From Actinomycetota bacterium (GTDB lineage: Bacteria > Actinomycetota > Actinomycetes > S36-B12 > UBA10799), in assembly GCA_020637055.1 (NCBI GenBank), contig JACJWR010000002.1:372001-436000 (forward strand): 64,000 nucleotides of DNA, read 5' to 3'. The notes under the pieces were generated by a model. The model did no database searches. It worked only from the letters and a program-made list of their open reading frames with translations, and was not told where the DNA came from. Positions 15,673 to 25,004 of this stretch are shown piece by piece. How positions within the stretch are numbered: the first letter of the stretch is position 1; each line of letters opens with the position of its first letter. The position numbers and the translations under genes were made by a program.

Positions 15673-16923
15673 ATGGCCAACGAGCGCAGCAGGGACCTTG
15701 ACATCGTCGTCTACGGGGCGACCGGATTCGTCGGTCGGCTTGTCGCCGGCTACCTTGCCGAGGCGGATCCGGGCGCCCGGATCGGGCTCGCGGGACGCTC
15801 GGAAAGCAAACTCGCCGCAGTGCGTGATTCACTCGGCCCGGCCGCCGCCGAGTGGCCGCTGATCATCGCCGATGCGGCGGATCCGGAGGCACTGGGACGG
15901 CTTGCCGGCACCACCTCGGTGGTGGCCTCAACAGTGGGACCGTATGCGAAGTACGGCCTGCCGTTGGTGGAAGCCTGCGCCGCCCACGGCACCCACTACG
16001 CGGACCTCACCGGTGAGGCGCTCTTCGTGCGGGAATGCGTCGACCGATTCGATGCCCCGGCGCGAGCAAGTGGTGCCCGGATCGTGAACTCGTGCGGATT
16101 CGACTCAGTGCCGTCCGACATTGGGGTGTACGAGACCTACCGGTTCGCGGCCGACCACGACCTCGGTCACCTCACCGACACCTTGTTGGTGGTCACCGGG
16201 ATGCGCGGCGGTTTCAGCGGCGGCACCGTCGATTCGCTGCGCAACCAGATCGACGTGATCGCCGACGATCCGCAATCCCGGCGGATCGTGGCCGACCCGT
16301 TCGGCTTGAGCCCGAATCGGGAACTGGATCCGCCGCGCGGGAAGGACTCACCCCACAACGACTCGATTCGCCCCACCCGCAACGCCGCCACCGGTGCGTG
16401 GCTGGGTCCCTTCGTGATGGCGCCGTTCAACACCCGAATCGTGCGGCGCTCGAACGCGCTGCTGGACTACGCCTACGGCAAGGATTTCCGCTACCGGGAA
16501 GCCGTGGGTTTCGGCCGGTCGCCGCTGGGTCCGGTGCTGGCCGGGGGAATGGCTGCCGGACTCGCCGGATTGGTGGCCGGGATGTCCTTCGCACCCTCCC
16601 GGGCGGTCCTCGACCGCCTGCTGCCCGACCCCGGGGAGGGACCCGGCGAAGACGCCCGCCGCAACGGCTACTTCCGGATCGAGATCTATGCCCGCACCGA
16701 TTCCGGTGCCATGTTGCGCACCAAGGTGTCTGCGCACGGTGATCCCGGCTACGCAGCCACGTCGGTGATGCTCGGCGAATCGGCTCTGAGCCTCGCCTTC
16801 GACGGTGAGGCGCTGCCCGACCGGGCGGGGGTGCTGACCCCCGCCACGGCCATGGACGGCGCGCTGGCGGACCGACTCCGACTGGCCGGCTTCACCTGCC
16901 ACCCGGAGCGGTACCGGGGTTAG
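15673..16923 (+). CDS. Saccharopine dehydrogenase-like / trans-acting enoyl reductase family protein
   Basis: The 416-residue product opens with a Rossmann motif (DIVVYGATGFVGRLVAGYLA) and continues with LAGRSESKL, VVASTVGPYAKYGLPLV and HYADLTGE. These are typical of the saccharopine-dehydrogenase-like family that includes the mycobacterial trans-acting enoyl reductase involved in phthiocerol-type lipids. True lysine metabolism is unlikely from this form. A hydrophobic stretch (GGMAAGLAGLVAGMSF) follows, which could touch the membrane. The stop codon TAG overlaps that of gnd on the other strand (TTAG at 16920-16923). Confidence 0.85.
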   Translation: MANERSRDLDIVVYGATGFVGRLVAGYLAEADPGARIGLAGRSESKLAAVRDSLGPAAAEWPLIIADAADPEALGRLAGTTSVVASTVGPYAKYGLPLVEACAAHGTHYADLTGEALFVRECVDRFDAPARASGARIVNSCGFDSVPSDIGVYETYRFAADHDLGHLTDTLLVVTGMRGGFSGGTVDSLRNQIDVIADDPQSRRIVADPFGLSPNRELDPPRGKDSPHNDSIRPTRNAATGAWLGPFVMAPFNTRIVRRSNALLDYAYGKDFRYREAVGFGRSPLGPVLAGGMAAGLAGLVAGMSFAPSRAVLDRLLPDPGEGPGEDARRNGYFRIEIYARTDSGAMLRTKVSAHGDPGYAATSVMLGESALSLAFDGEALPDRAGVLTPATAMDGALADRLRLAGFTCHPERYRG

Positions 16924-17957
16924 GACTTCTTCAACTCGTCGTGGCCGCCGAACTCCTTGCGTTGGGCGGACTGGATCTTGTCGGCGAAGAGGGCGTTGCC
17001 CTGGGAGGCGAAGCGCGAGTAGAGGGCGCTGGTGAGCACCGGCGCCGGGATGCCCTCCTCCACAGCCGCGATCGAAGTCCAGCGGCCTTCGCCGGAATCC
17101 GACACCCGGCCCGAGAAGCCTTCCAACCCTGGATCCTTCAGCAGGGCGATCGCGGTGAGGTCGAGCAGCCAGGAGCCGATCACGGAACCGCGACGCCACA
17201 CCTCGGCCACGTCGGTGAGATTGAGGTGGTACTGGTAGAACTCGGGGTCGCTCAGCGGCGCAGTTTCGGCGCTGGTGGACGGTCCCCGGGTGCCGGCGTC
17301 GGCGTTGTGCAGGATGTTCAGCCCCTCGGCGTAGGCCGCCATGATGCCGTACTCGATTCCGTTGTGGACCATCTTCACGAAGTGGCCGGCGCCTGACGGG
17401 CCGCAGTGCAGCCACCCCTCTTCGGCCGGGGCCAGTGCGCCTTCGCGCCCGGGTGTGCGTTCGACATCACCGACGCCCGGGGCGATCGAGCGCCAGATCG
17501 GGGTGAGGCGATTAACCGCCACGTCGTCGCCGCCGATCATCAGGCAGTAGCCGCGATCCAGACCCCAGACACCGCCGGAGGTGCCGCAGTCGACGAAGTG
17601 CAGGCCCTTGTCCTTCACACTCGCGGCGTGCCGGATGTCGTCGCGGTAGTACGAGTTGCCGCCGTCGATGATCACGTCGTCCGGTTCCAGCACGTCGGCC
17701 AGTTCGCTGATGACCGAGTCGGTCACGTGCCCCGCGGGCACCATCACCCACACGTGGCGCGGTCCGGTCATCTTCGCCTTGAGGTCGGCCAGCGAATCGG
17801 CTCCGACGGCGCCTTCGGCCACCAGTGCGGCCACGTTGTCCGGGTTGGTGTCGTAGACGACTGCACTGTGCCCGTCGCGCATGATCCGACGAACCATGTT
17901 GGCGCCCATCCGGCCGAGGCCGACCATTCCGAGGGTCATCGGTGAATCCGTGGTCAC
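16920..17957 (-). CDS. gnd: 6-phosphogluconate dehydrogenase, decarboxylating (short YqeC/GntZ type)
   Basis: The enzyme oxidises 6-phosphogluconate to ribulose 5-phosphate and CO2. The 345-residue product is the short form: the N-terminal Rossmann motif GMVGLGRMGANMVRR, the DGGNSYYRDD segment, DCGTSGGVWGL and the substrate Lys/Asn motif FVKMVHNGIEYG are all present. The long form's second C-terminal dimer domain is missing, as normal for this type, which is often NAD-linked. The GTG start is preceded by AGGAG. It is divergent from zwf, with 229 bases between, so both oxidative pentose-phosphate enzymes may share control. Confidence 0.94.
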   Translation of the reverse strand: MTTDSPMTLGMVGLGRMGANMVRRIMRDGHSAVVYDTNPDNVAALVAEGAVGADSLADLKAKMTGPRHVWVMVPAGHVTDSVISELADVLEPDDVIIDGGNSYYRDDIRHAASVKDKGLHFVDCGTSGGVWGLDRGYCLMIGGDDVAVNRLTPIWRSIAPGVGDVERTPGREGALAPAEEGWLHCGPSGAGHFVKMVHNGIEYGIMAAYAEGLNILHNADAGTRGPSTSAETAPLSDPEFYQYHLNLTDVAEVWRRGSVIGSWLLDLTAIALLKDPGLEGFSGRVSDSGEGRWTSIAAVEEGIPAPVLTSALYSRFASQGNALFADKIQSAQRKEFGGHDELKKS

Positions 17958-18158
17958 TGGTTTCTCCTAGATCGTTGCTGTCCGGTTTCTGAGGTGCCGC
18001 AGGCCCGTCCGTCGAGGTGGATGGGCCCCACGTGGGAGTCTGGCACGTCGATCGGCCAGAAGCCCGGTGTCGGCGGTGAGACGGACGCTCACCGCGGCCA
18101 AATGGTCGAACTGCCGCGTCAGTGCGCGCAGCGGTGGAGCCGGGGCAGTTCGGCGCAC

Positions 18159-18164
18159 TAGGGT
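18159..18164 (+). promoter_or_regulatory. -10 element of zwf with short leader
   Basis: TAGGGT lies 22 bases before ATG 18187. The implied leader of about 15 bases contains the AAGGAGG ribosome site, unlike the leaderless genes nearby. Confidence 0.4.
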
Positions 18165-18174
18165 GAAGTTCCGA

Positions 18175-18181
18175 CAAGGAG
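18175..18181 (+). promoter_or_regulatory. Strong ribosome binding site of zwf
   Basis: AAGGAGG, a perfect anti-Shine-Dalgarno match, sits five bases before ATG 18187 and decides that start against upstream in-frame codons. Confidence 0.8.
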
Positions 18182-18186
18182 GCTTC

Positions 18187-19581
18187 ATGGAACTCGGCGT
18201 TTCGGACCGCTTGGTCATCTTCGGCATCTCCGGCGACCTCGCCTACAAGATGACCCTTCCTTCGCTGTATCGGCTGGAACGTCGGGGACTGCTCAAAGTG
18301 CCCATCCTGGGTGTGGCAGCCACCGAGTGGGGTCCGGACGGCTTGGCCGAGCGGGCGCGGGCGGCGATCACCGAGAACAGTGACGAGCCGTTCGACGAGA
18401 AGGTGTTCGACGCCCTGATCGCCCGGATGTCCTACATCGCCGGCGATTTCGGCGATGCCGCGCTCTACACCGAGGTGGCGAAAGCGATCGGAGATGCCGA
18501 GGCGCCGTGTTTCTACCTCGAGATTCCCCCCGGTCTGTTCGCGATGGTGGCCAAGGGTTTGGCCGGTGCCAATCTGCTCGGCGGCCGGGCCCGGCTGGTG
18601 GTGGAGAAGCCCTTCGGCCATGACCTCGCCAGCGCCGACGCGCTCGCCGCGGATCTGCATCAGTACGTCACCGAGCAGCAACTCTTCCGGATCGATCACT
18701 ACCTCGGCAAGGAGCCGGTGCAGGATCTCACCTACCTGCGGTTCGGGAATTCGCTGTTCGAGCCGGTTTGGAACCGCAAGTACGTCCGGGCGATCATGAT
18801 CACGATGGCGGAGGAGTTCGGCGTCGAGGATCGCGGATCGTTCTACGACGCGGTCGGGGCGCTGCGCGACGTGGTGCAGAACCATCTTCTGCAGGTGCTG
18901 GCTCTGACCGGCCTGGAGCCACCGACCGGCGGATCGCTGTCGAGTCGCCGACTGGACTTCTTCCGCAGCGTGGAATCGGTCGATCCGCAGCACGCGATCC
19001 GCGGGCAATACGAGGGCTACCAAGGCATCCCGGGCGTGGCGAAGGACTCCACCACGGAGACTTTCGTGGCGCTGAAGTTGATCCTGCGTTCGTGGCGCTG
19101 GTCGCAGGTGCCGGTCTACATCCGGGCGGGGAAGAAACTCCCCGGTACCGCCACCGAGATCGTGGTGCGGCTGCACGAGCCGCCGATGGCGTCGATCAAC
19201 AAGCGGATGATCGGTCACACCGGCCACGACGACATCGTGCTGCGCATCGGCGGGGATGCCGGCGTCGGGGTGTCGGTGCGGGTCAAGAAGCCAGGTAGCG
19301 ACAAGGCCGAGCCGGAGATGTTGAATCTCGACTTCGCCAGTGCGCTGGGCGAGACCCCCACCCCCTATGAGCGACTGCTGACTGATGCGATGAACGGCAA
19401 CGACATGCTCTTCCCCAGCCAGGACGTGATCGATGAGACCTGGCGGATCGTGCAACCGCTGATCGACGCCCCGCCGCCGGTGGAGACCTACCAGCCGGGC
19501 ACCTGGGGGCCGGCCGCCGCCCAACAGATGACCCGGCACGTGGGCGGCTGGCGCATTCCGATGGGCATCGCCGACGCATGA
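18187..19581 (+). CDS. zwf: Glucose-6-phosphate 1-dehydrogenase
   Basis: Zwf oxidises glucose 6-phosphate to the lactone and supplies NADPH. The 464-residue protein has the dinucleotide site GISGDLA (13-19; most enzymes read GASGDLA), EKPFG (140-144) and the catalytic segment RIDHYLGKE (168-176). The start is fixed by AAGGAGG. No opcA, tal or tkt accompanies it; instead it lies in a gnd/zwf/pgi group at the glucose-6-phosphate branch point. Another zwf paralogue elsewhere in the genome is likely, judging from related actinobacteria. Confidence 0.95.
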   Translation: MELGVSDRLVIFGISGDLAYKMTLPSLYRLERRGLLKVPILGVAATEWGPDGLAERARAAITENSDEPFDEKVFDALIARMSYIAGDFGDAALYTEVAKAIGDAEAPCFYLEIPPGLFAMVAKGLAGANLLGGRARLVVEKPFGHDLASADALAADLHQYVTEQQLFRIDHYLGKEPVQDLTYLRFGNSLFEPVWNRKYVRAIMITMAEEFGVEDRGSFYDAVGALRDVVQNHLLQVLALTGLEPPTGGSLSSRRLDFFRSVESVDPQHAIRGQYEGYQGIPGVAKDSTTETFVALKLILRSWRWSQVPVYIRAGKKLPGTATEIVVRLHEPPMASINKRMIGHTGHDDIVLRIGGDAGVGVSVRVKKPGSDKAEPEMLNLDFASALGETPTPYERLLTDAMNGNDMLFPSQDVIDETWRIVQPLIDAPPPVETYQPGTWGPAAAQQMTRHVGGWRIPMGIADA

Positions 19582-19672
19582 GACCCCGGGGTCGCGTTGA
19601 CCTGCCGCAGCAGGCGCGGGCAATCGCACCACGAGCCAACCACGCAACCGACGAAGTGAGGGAAGCAGCGCC

Positions 19673-21321
19673 ATGACACAACGAGGAACCAGCCCGCGGA
19701 CGGATCCGGCCTGGTCAGCCCTGCTGGCCCATGCCGACGAGATCGGTAGCACCACACTCCGGGAGTTCTTCGCCGCCGATCCCGGGCGCGGCACTTCGCT
19801 GGTGGCAGAAGGCGCCGGACTCTACCTGGACTACTCCAAGCAACGGGTGGACGAGCGTGCTCTGGCGTTGCTGTCCGAACTGGCCGACCAACGCGGACTC
19901 CGGGAGTACTTCGCGGCGATGTTCGCCGGCGAACACATCAACACCACCGAGAACCGGGCCGTGCTGCACGTTGCGTTGCGCATGCCCAAGGATGCGTCGT
20001 TGGTGGTGGACGGGGTCGACGTGGTCGCTGAAGTCCACGACGTGCTCGACCGGATGGCCGACTTCGCCGACCGGGTCCGATCGGGGCAGTGGCTGGGCCA
20101 CACCGGCAAGCCGATCAAGAACGTGGTCAACATCGGGATCGGCGGATCCGACTTGGGTCCGGTCATGGCCTACGAGGCCCTCAAGCACTACAGCGATCGC
20201 GACCTGACGTTCCGGTTCGTCTCGAACGTCGACGGAACGGACTTCGTGGAGGCGGTCCATGACCTCGACCCCGAAGAGACCCTGTTCGTCGTGTCGTCCA
20301 AGACCTTCACGACCCAAGAGACGATGAACAACGCCCACGCCGCACGGCGCTGGCTGCTGGAGGCGCTGCGTGACAAGGCGGCTGTCGCGAAGCACTTCGT
20401 GGCGGTGTCCACCAATGCGGAGGCGGTGGAAGTCTTCGGCATCGATACCGACAACATGTTCGGCTTCTGGGACTGGGTCGGTGGCCGCTACTCCATGGAC
20501 TCGGCGATCGGGCTATCCACGATGCTGGCGATCGGTCCCGAGAATTTCGCGGACATGCTCGCCGGCTTCCACGAGATGGACGAGCATTTCCGCACTGCGC
20601 CCACCCGGGAGAACATCCCGGCGCTGATGGGTCTCTTGGCCGTGTGGAACCGCGACTTCCTCAAGATGTCCACCTGTGCCGTGCTGCCCTACGAGCAGTA
20701 CCTCAAACGGTTCCCGGCGTACCTGCAACAACTGACGATGGAGTCGAACGGCAAGTCCGTGCGCATCGACGGCAAGCCAGTCGGCTGCGAAACGGGCGCG
20801 ATCTACTGGGGTGAACCAGGCACCAACGGGCAGCACTCCTTCTACCAACTCATCCATCAGGGCACGTCGGAGATCCCCTGTGACTTCCTCTTCTTCCTGG
20901 AACCGATCAATCCGCTGCCTGCGATCGACGCGCCCGATCAGCACGATCTGCTCGTGGCCAACGTCCTGGCGCACAGAGCGCCGTCATGGCCTTCGGCAGG
21001 ACGGCCGAGGAGGTCGCCGCGGATGGAACCCCGGCCGAGCTTGTCGCACACAAGGTCATGCCCGGCAACCGTCCGTCATCGATGATCGTGGGCGAGAGAC
21101 TGGATCCGCGCATGCTGGGCCGGCTGGTAGCCCTGTACGAGCACAGCGTCTTCACCCAGGGCGTCATCTGGGGGATCAATCCGTTCGACCAGTGGGGCGT
21201 CGAGCTCGGCAAAGTCATGGCCAAGAAGATCGCCCCCGCGCTCACCGGAGACGATGACGGTGCCGATCTGGACTCGTCCACCCGGGCGTTGGCGGGGCGG
21301 TACCGGCGGCACCACAGCTGA
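19673..21321 (+). CDS. pgi: Glucose-6-phosphate isomerase, frameshifted
   Basis: Pgi interconverts glucose 6-phosphate and fructose 6-phosphate. The first 433 codons show the family motifs NIGIGGSDLGPVMAYEAL, SKTFTTQETMNNA and WVGGRYSM plus GTNGQHSFYQL. At 20972-20976 the frame breaks: the sequence reads GCGCACAGAGCG where GCG CAG AGC GCC would give AQSAVMAFG. A duplicated CA (or one lost base) explains it. The rest continues in the next frame from 20986 with HKVMPGNRPSS and the catalytic-Lys region to stop at 21321. Joined, the protein would be about 547 residues, the normal length. As written it ends early at 21085. Confidence 0.93.
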
Positions 21322-21472
21322 GGCCTACAAATGGCCGCGCGGCAAGGATGCGGGCAATGCTTCGGACGCGAACCCCTGCAACGGCCGCGCACGACTTGCT
21401 TGAGGACGAATCTGCGGTCCGTTGTCGGTGACTCGCTCGTGACCACGGCAGAAGGCTGTCCCGGGGTGGACG

Positions 21473-21478
21473 TAGGCT
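21473..21478 (+). promoter_or_regulatory. -10 element of metH
   Basis: TAGGCT ends nine bases before ATG 21488. The 166 bases between pgi and metH show no recognisable cobalamin riboswitch. Confidence 0.45.
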
Positions 21479-21487
21479 TGCCTCACC

Positions 21488-24400
21488 ATGACTGATGACC
21501 TGTTGACTGCCCTATCCCGCCGTGTCGTCATTGCCGATGGTGCAACGGGGACCATGCTGCAAGCCCACGATCTGAGCCTCGACGACTTCGAAGGACATGA
21601 GGGCTGCAACGAGGTACTCAACGTCACCCGGCCCGATGTCGTCCGATCGCTGCACGAGGCCTTCTTCGACGTCGGCGTAGACGCTGTCGAGACAAACACG
21701 TTCGGGGCGAATCTCGCCAACCTGGCCGAGTACGGCATTCAGAGCCGGATCCGGGAACTGGCGCAGGCGGGGGCCCAGATCGCCGCTGACACCGCCCGGG
21801 ACTACAGCACCAGAGACCACCCGCGATATGTCCTCGGTTCCGTCGGTCCCGGCACCAAACTCCCCACACTGGGCCACGCACCCTTCGCGGACTTGCGTGA
21901 CGCGTACACCGAGCAGGTCATCGGCATGCTGCTCGGAGGGGTGGATGCGGTCCTCATCGAGACCAGTCAGGACCTGCTGCAGGCGAAGGCGGCGGTACTT
22001 GCCAGTCACGTGGCGATGGGCGAAATCGGCAGGCGCGTTCCCATTCTGGTCAGCGTCACCGTGGAGACGACCGGGACCATGCTGCTCGGCTCGGAGATCG
22101 GGGCGGCACTGACCGCACTGGAACCCCTGGGGATCGATGCGATCGGGCTGAACTGTGCCACCGGCCCGGCGGAGATGAGCGAGCATCTACGGCACCTGAG
22201 CCGCAACTCGTCGGTGATGCTCACCTGCATGCCGAACGCCGGGCTGCCGGAACTCACCCCCGACGGCGCGCGTTACCCACTCACGCCAGAGCAACTGGCC
22301 GACGCCCACGAGACGTTCGTCGCCGACTACGGCCTCAACCTGATCGGCGGCTGCTGCGGTACCACTCCTGAGCACCTTCGGCAGGTGGTCGAAAGGCTTC
22401 ACGACAAAGGCCGCGTCGACCGTAGCCCCTCCGCGCCGGCGGCGGTCAGTTCTCTGTATCACTCCGTGCCGCTGCGCCAGGATGCGACGTTCCTGACCGT
22501 GGGGGAGCGGACCAACGCAAACGGGTCGAAGGCGTTCCGGGAGGCGATGCTTGCCGAAAACTGGGACGAGTGCGTGCAGATCGCGCGGGACCAGGAGCGC
22601 GACGGCGCCCACGTGCTGGATGTCTGCATCGACTACGTGGGACGTGACGGGGTCGCCGACATGCAGGCGTTCACCGCGCGACTGGCGACCGCGACGACCT
22701 TGCCGATCATGCTCGATTCCACCGAGCCAGAGGTGATCCGGGCGGGTCTCGAGCACCTGGGTGGGCGGGCGATCGTCAACTCCGTGAACTATGAGGACGG
22801 AGACGGTCCAGGCTCCCGCTTCCAGCGAGTCATGCCGCTGATCTCAGAGCACGGTGCAGCGGTGGTGGCGTTGACCATCGACGAAGAGGGTCAGGCCCGC
22901 ACCGCGGAGTGGAAGGTCCGGGTCGCCCGGCGCCTCATCGACGACCTGACCTCCAACTACGGGATGGCCGTTTCCGACATCCTCGTCGACACTCTGACGT
23001 TCCCAATCGCGACCGGACAGGAAGAGACCCGTCGCGACGGGATCGAGACGATCGAGGCCATTCGGGAGCTCAAGCGCCTGCACCCGGACGTCAACACGGT
23101 GCTGGGCGTCTCCAATGTCTCGTTCGGGCTCAACCCGGCGGCTCGGCAGGTGCTCAACTCGGTGTTCCTGCACGAGTGCGTGCAAGCCGGACTCGACGCC
23201 GCCATCGTGCACGCCTCGAAGATCCTGCCGATGAACCGGATCACCGATGAGCAACGCGACGCCGCCATGGACCTGATTTACGACCGGCGCCGCTACGACG
23301 ACGACGGAGGTCTGGTCCACGACCCGCTGACTCATTTCCTGGAGGTCTTCGCCGACGCCAAGAGCGTCTCCGCCGACCGCGCCGACGAACTGGCCGGGCT
23401 GCCGCTGATGGAACGTTTGCAACGGCGCATCATCGATGGCGAGGCCAAGGGACTGCAAGCGGACCTTGACGAGGCGCTGGGGGAGAAGCCCGCTTTGGGC
23501 ATCGTCAACGATGTGCTGCTGCCCGGGATGCGAACAGTCGGCGAGTTGTTCGGCGCCGGAGAGATGCAACTGCCGTTCGTCCTGCAGAGCGCGGAAGTGA
23601 TGAAGGCGGCCGTCGCCCATCTGGAGCCGCACATGGAGCGCACCGACGAGTCCGGCAAGGGCACGATCGTCCTGGCCACTGTGAAGGGCGACGTTCACGA
23701 CATCGGCAAGAACCTCGTCGACATCATTTTGAGCAACAACGGGTACTCGGTGGTCAACATCGGCATCAAGCAACCGGTCAACGCGATTCTGCAGGCCGCA
23801 GACGAGGCGAAAGCCGACGCGATCGGCATGTCCGGGTTGCTGGTGAAGTCGACGGTGATCATGCGCGAGAACCTCGAGGAGATGAATGCGCGCGGAATGG
23901 CTCAACGGTGGCCGGTTCTGCTGGGCGGAGCCGCCCTGACCCGGGCGTTCGTCGAGCAGGATCTCGCGGACATGTACGACGGGGAAGTCCGGTATGCCAA
24001 GGACGCCTTCGAGGGCCTGGCCCTCATGGATGCGGTGATGGCGGTCAAGCGCGGCGAACCCGGGGCGGCGCTACCCGAACGTCGGCAACGTCGCGTGCGC
24101 ACGGCGGCCCGCCCGATGGCACCCGAGGATCCCGACGCGGTCTCGGATGTCGCCCGCGACACCCCGGTGCCGACCCCGCCGTTCTGGGGTGACCGGATCG
24201 TCAAGGGGATCGCGATGAAGGAGTACGTCGCCTACCTCGACGAACGGGCCTTGTTCCGCGGACAGTGGGGGACTCAAAACCGGCGAAGACCGATCCACGC
24301 AGCTACGAGAGATCGTCGCCGAAGAGGGGGCGTGCCGCGGCTGCGGGAGTGGCTCAGCCGGGTGCAGACCGAGGGCATGCTGGAGGCTGCGGTCATCTAC

Positions 24401-24982
24401 GGCTATTGGCCGGCCTGGGCGCACGGCGACCAGATCGTGATCGGGGATCCGGAACAGCCACGGCGGGAGATCGGCCGATTCAGCTTCCCGCGGCAGCAGC
24501 GTGGACGGTTCCTCTGCCTCGCCGACTATGTGCGACCTGGTGAGCCGGACGGTTCGGCGCCGGCGGAGGTGGACAACGTTGCGTTCCACATCGTCACGAT
24601 GGGCAACGCCATCGCCGAAGCCGCCAACGAGCTGTTCGCCGCCGACGCCTACCGGGACTACATGGAACTACACGGCCTGTCGGTGCAACTCACCGAAGCG
24701 CTGGCCGAGTACTGGCACAGCAGGGTGCGCGCGGAGTGGGGGATCGGCCACGGTGATTCACCGGAGATGGCGCGAATCCTGAAGCAGGAGTACATCGGCG
24801 AACGCTACTCGTTCGGCTACCCGGCGTGCCCGGACCTGGAACAGCAGACCTTGCTGTTCGAACTACTGCGCCCGGAAAGGGTCGGCGTGCAGTTGAGCGA
24901 GGAATTCCAGCTGCACCCGGAGCAGTCGACGTCGGCGATCATCTTCCACCACCCCGAGGCGATGTACTTCAACGCCGGATGA
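21488..24982 (+). CDS. metH: Cobalamin-dependent methionine synthase
   Basis: MetH moves a methyl group from methyltetrahydrofolate to homocysteine through cobalamin. All four modules are present in 1164 residues: the homocysteine domain (GLNCATG and GGCCGTTPEHL supply the zinc cysteines), the pterin domain (GERTNANGSKAFRE, NVSFGLNPAARQ), the cobalamin domain (DVHDIGKNLV with the cobalt-binding His, then SGLLVKS) and the activation domain (GERYSFGYPACPD for AdoMet). Between 24267-24271 and 24326-24330, two five-G runs, about 20 residues (927-948) are out of frame. Removing one G from the first and adding one to the second restores GQWGLKTGEDRST and IVAEEGGVPRLREWL. The two errors cancel, so the rest of the enzyme is intact. 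Confidence 0.96.
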   Translation: MTDDLLTALSRRVVIADGATGTMLQAHDLSLDDFEGHEGCNEVLNVTRPDVVRSLHEAFFDVGVDAVETNTFGANLANLAEYGIQSRIRELAQAGAQIAADTARDYSTRDHPRYVLGSVGPGTKLPTLGHAPFADLRDAYTEQVIGMLLGGVDAVLIETSQDLLQAKAAVLASHVAMGEIGRRVPILVSVTVETTGTMLLGSEIGAALTALEPLGIDAIGLNCATGPAEMSEHLRHLSRNSSVMLTCMPNAGLPELTPDGARYPLTPEQLADAHETFVADYGLNLIGGCCGTTPEHLRQVVERLHDKGRVDRSPSAPAAVSSLYHSVPLRQDATFLTVGERTNANGSKAFREAMLAENWDECVQIARDQERDGAHVLDVCIDYVGRDGVADMQAFTARLATATTLPIMLDSTEPEVIRAGLEHLGGRAIVNSVNYEDGDGPGSRFQRVMPLISEHGAAVVALTIDEEGQARTAEWKVRVARRLIDDLTSNYGMAVSDILVDTLTFPIATGQEETRRDGIETIEAIRELKRLHPDVNTVLGVSNVSFGLNPAARQVLNSVFLHECVQAGLDAAIVHASKILPMNRITDEQRDAAMDLIYDRRRYDDDGGLVHDPLTHFLEVFADAKSVSADRADELAGLPLMERLQRRIIDGEAKGLQADLDEALGEKPALGIVNDVLLPGMRTVGELFGAGEMQLPFVLQSAEVMKAAVAHLEPHMERTDESGKGTIVLATVKGDVHDIGKNLVDIILSNNGYSVVNIGIKQPVNAILQAADEAKADAIGMSGLLVKSTVIMRENLEEMNARGMAQRWPVLLGGAALTRAFVEQDLADMYDGEVRYAKDAFEGLALMDAVMAVKRGEPGAALPERRQRRVRTAARPMAPEDPDAVSDVARDTPVPTPPFWGDRIVKGIAMKEYVAYLDERALFRGQWGTQNRRRPIHAATRDRRRRGGVPRLREWLSRVQTEGMLEAAVIYGYWPAWAHGDQIVIGDPEQPRREIGRFSFPRQQRGRFLCLADYVRPGEPDGSAPAEVDNVAFHIVTMGNAIAEAANELFAADAYRDYMELHGLSVQLTEALAEYWHSRVRAEWGIGHGDSPEMARILKQEYIGERYSFGYPACPDLEQQTLLFELLRPERVGVQLSEEFQLHPEQSTSAIIFHHPEAMYFNAG

Positions 24983-25004
24983 CGGGCTCGGTGGGGCGCA
25001 GGAA

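Noticed and set aside
17512..19794. Minus-strand frame of about 760 codons over zwf
   Set aside because: Antisense shadow of zwf and gnd; no recognisable domain.
21322..21487. Possible cobalamin riboswitch before metH
   Set aside because: No B12-box-like sequence or suitable stem set was found in the 166 bases.
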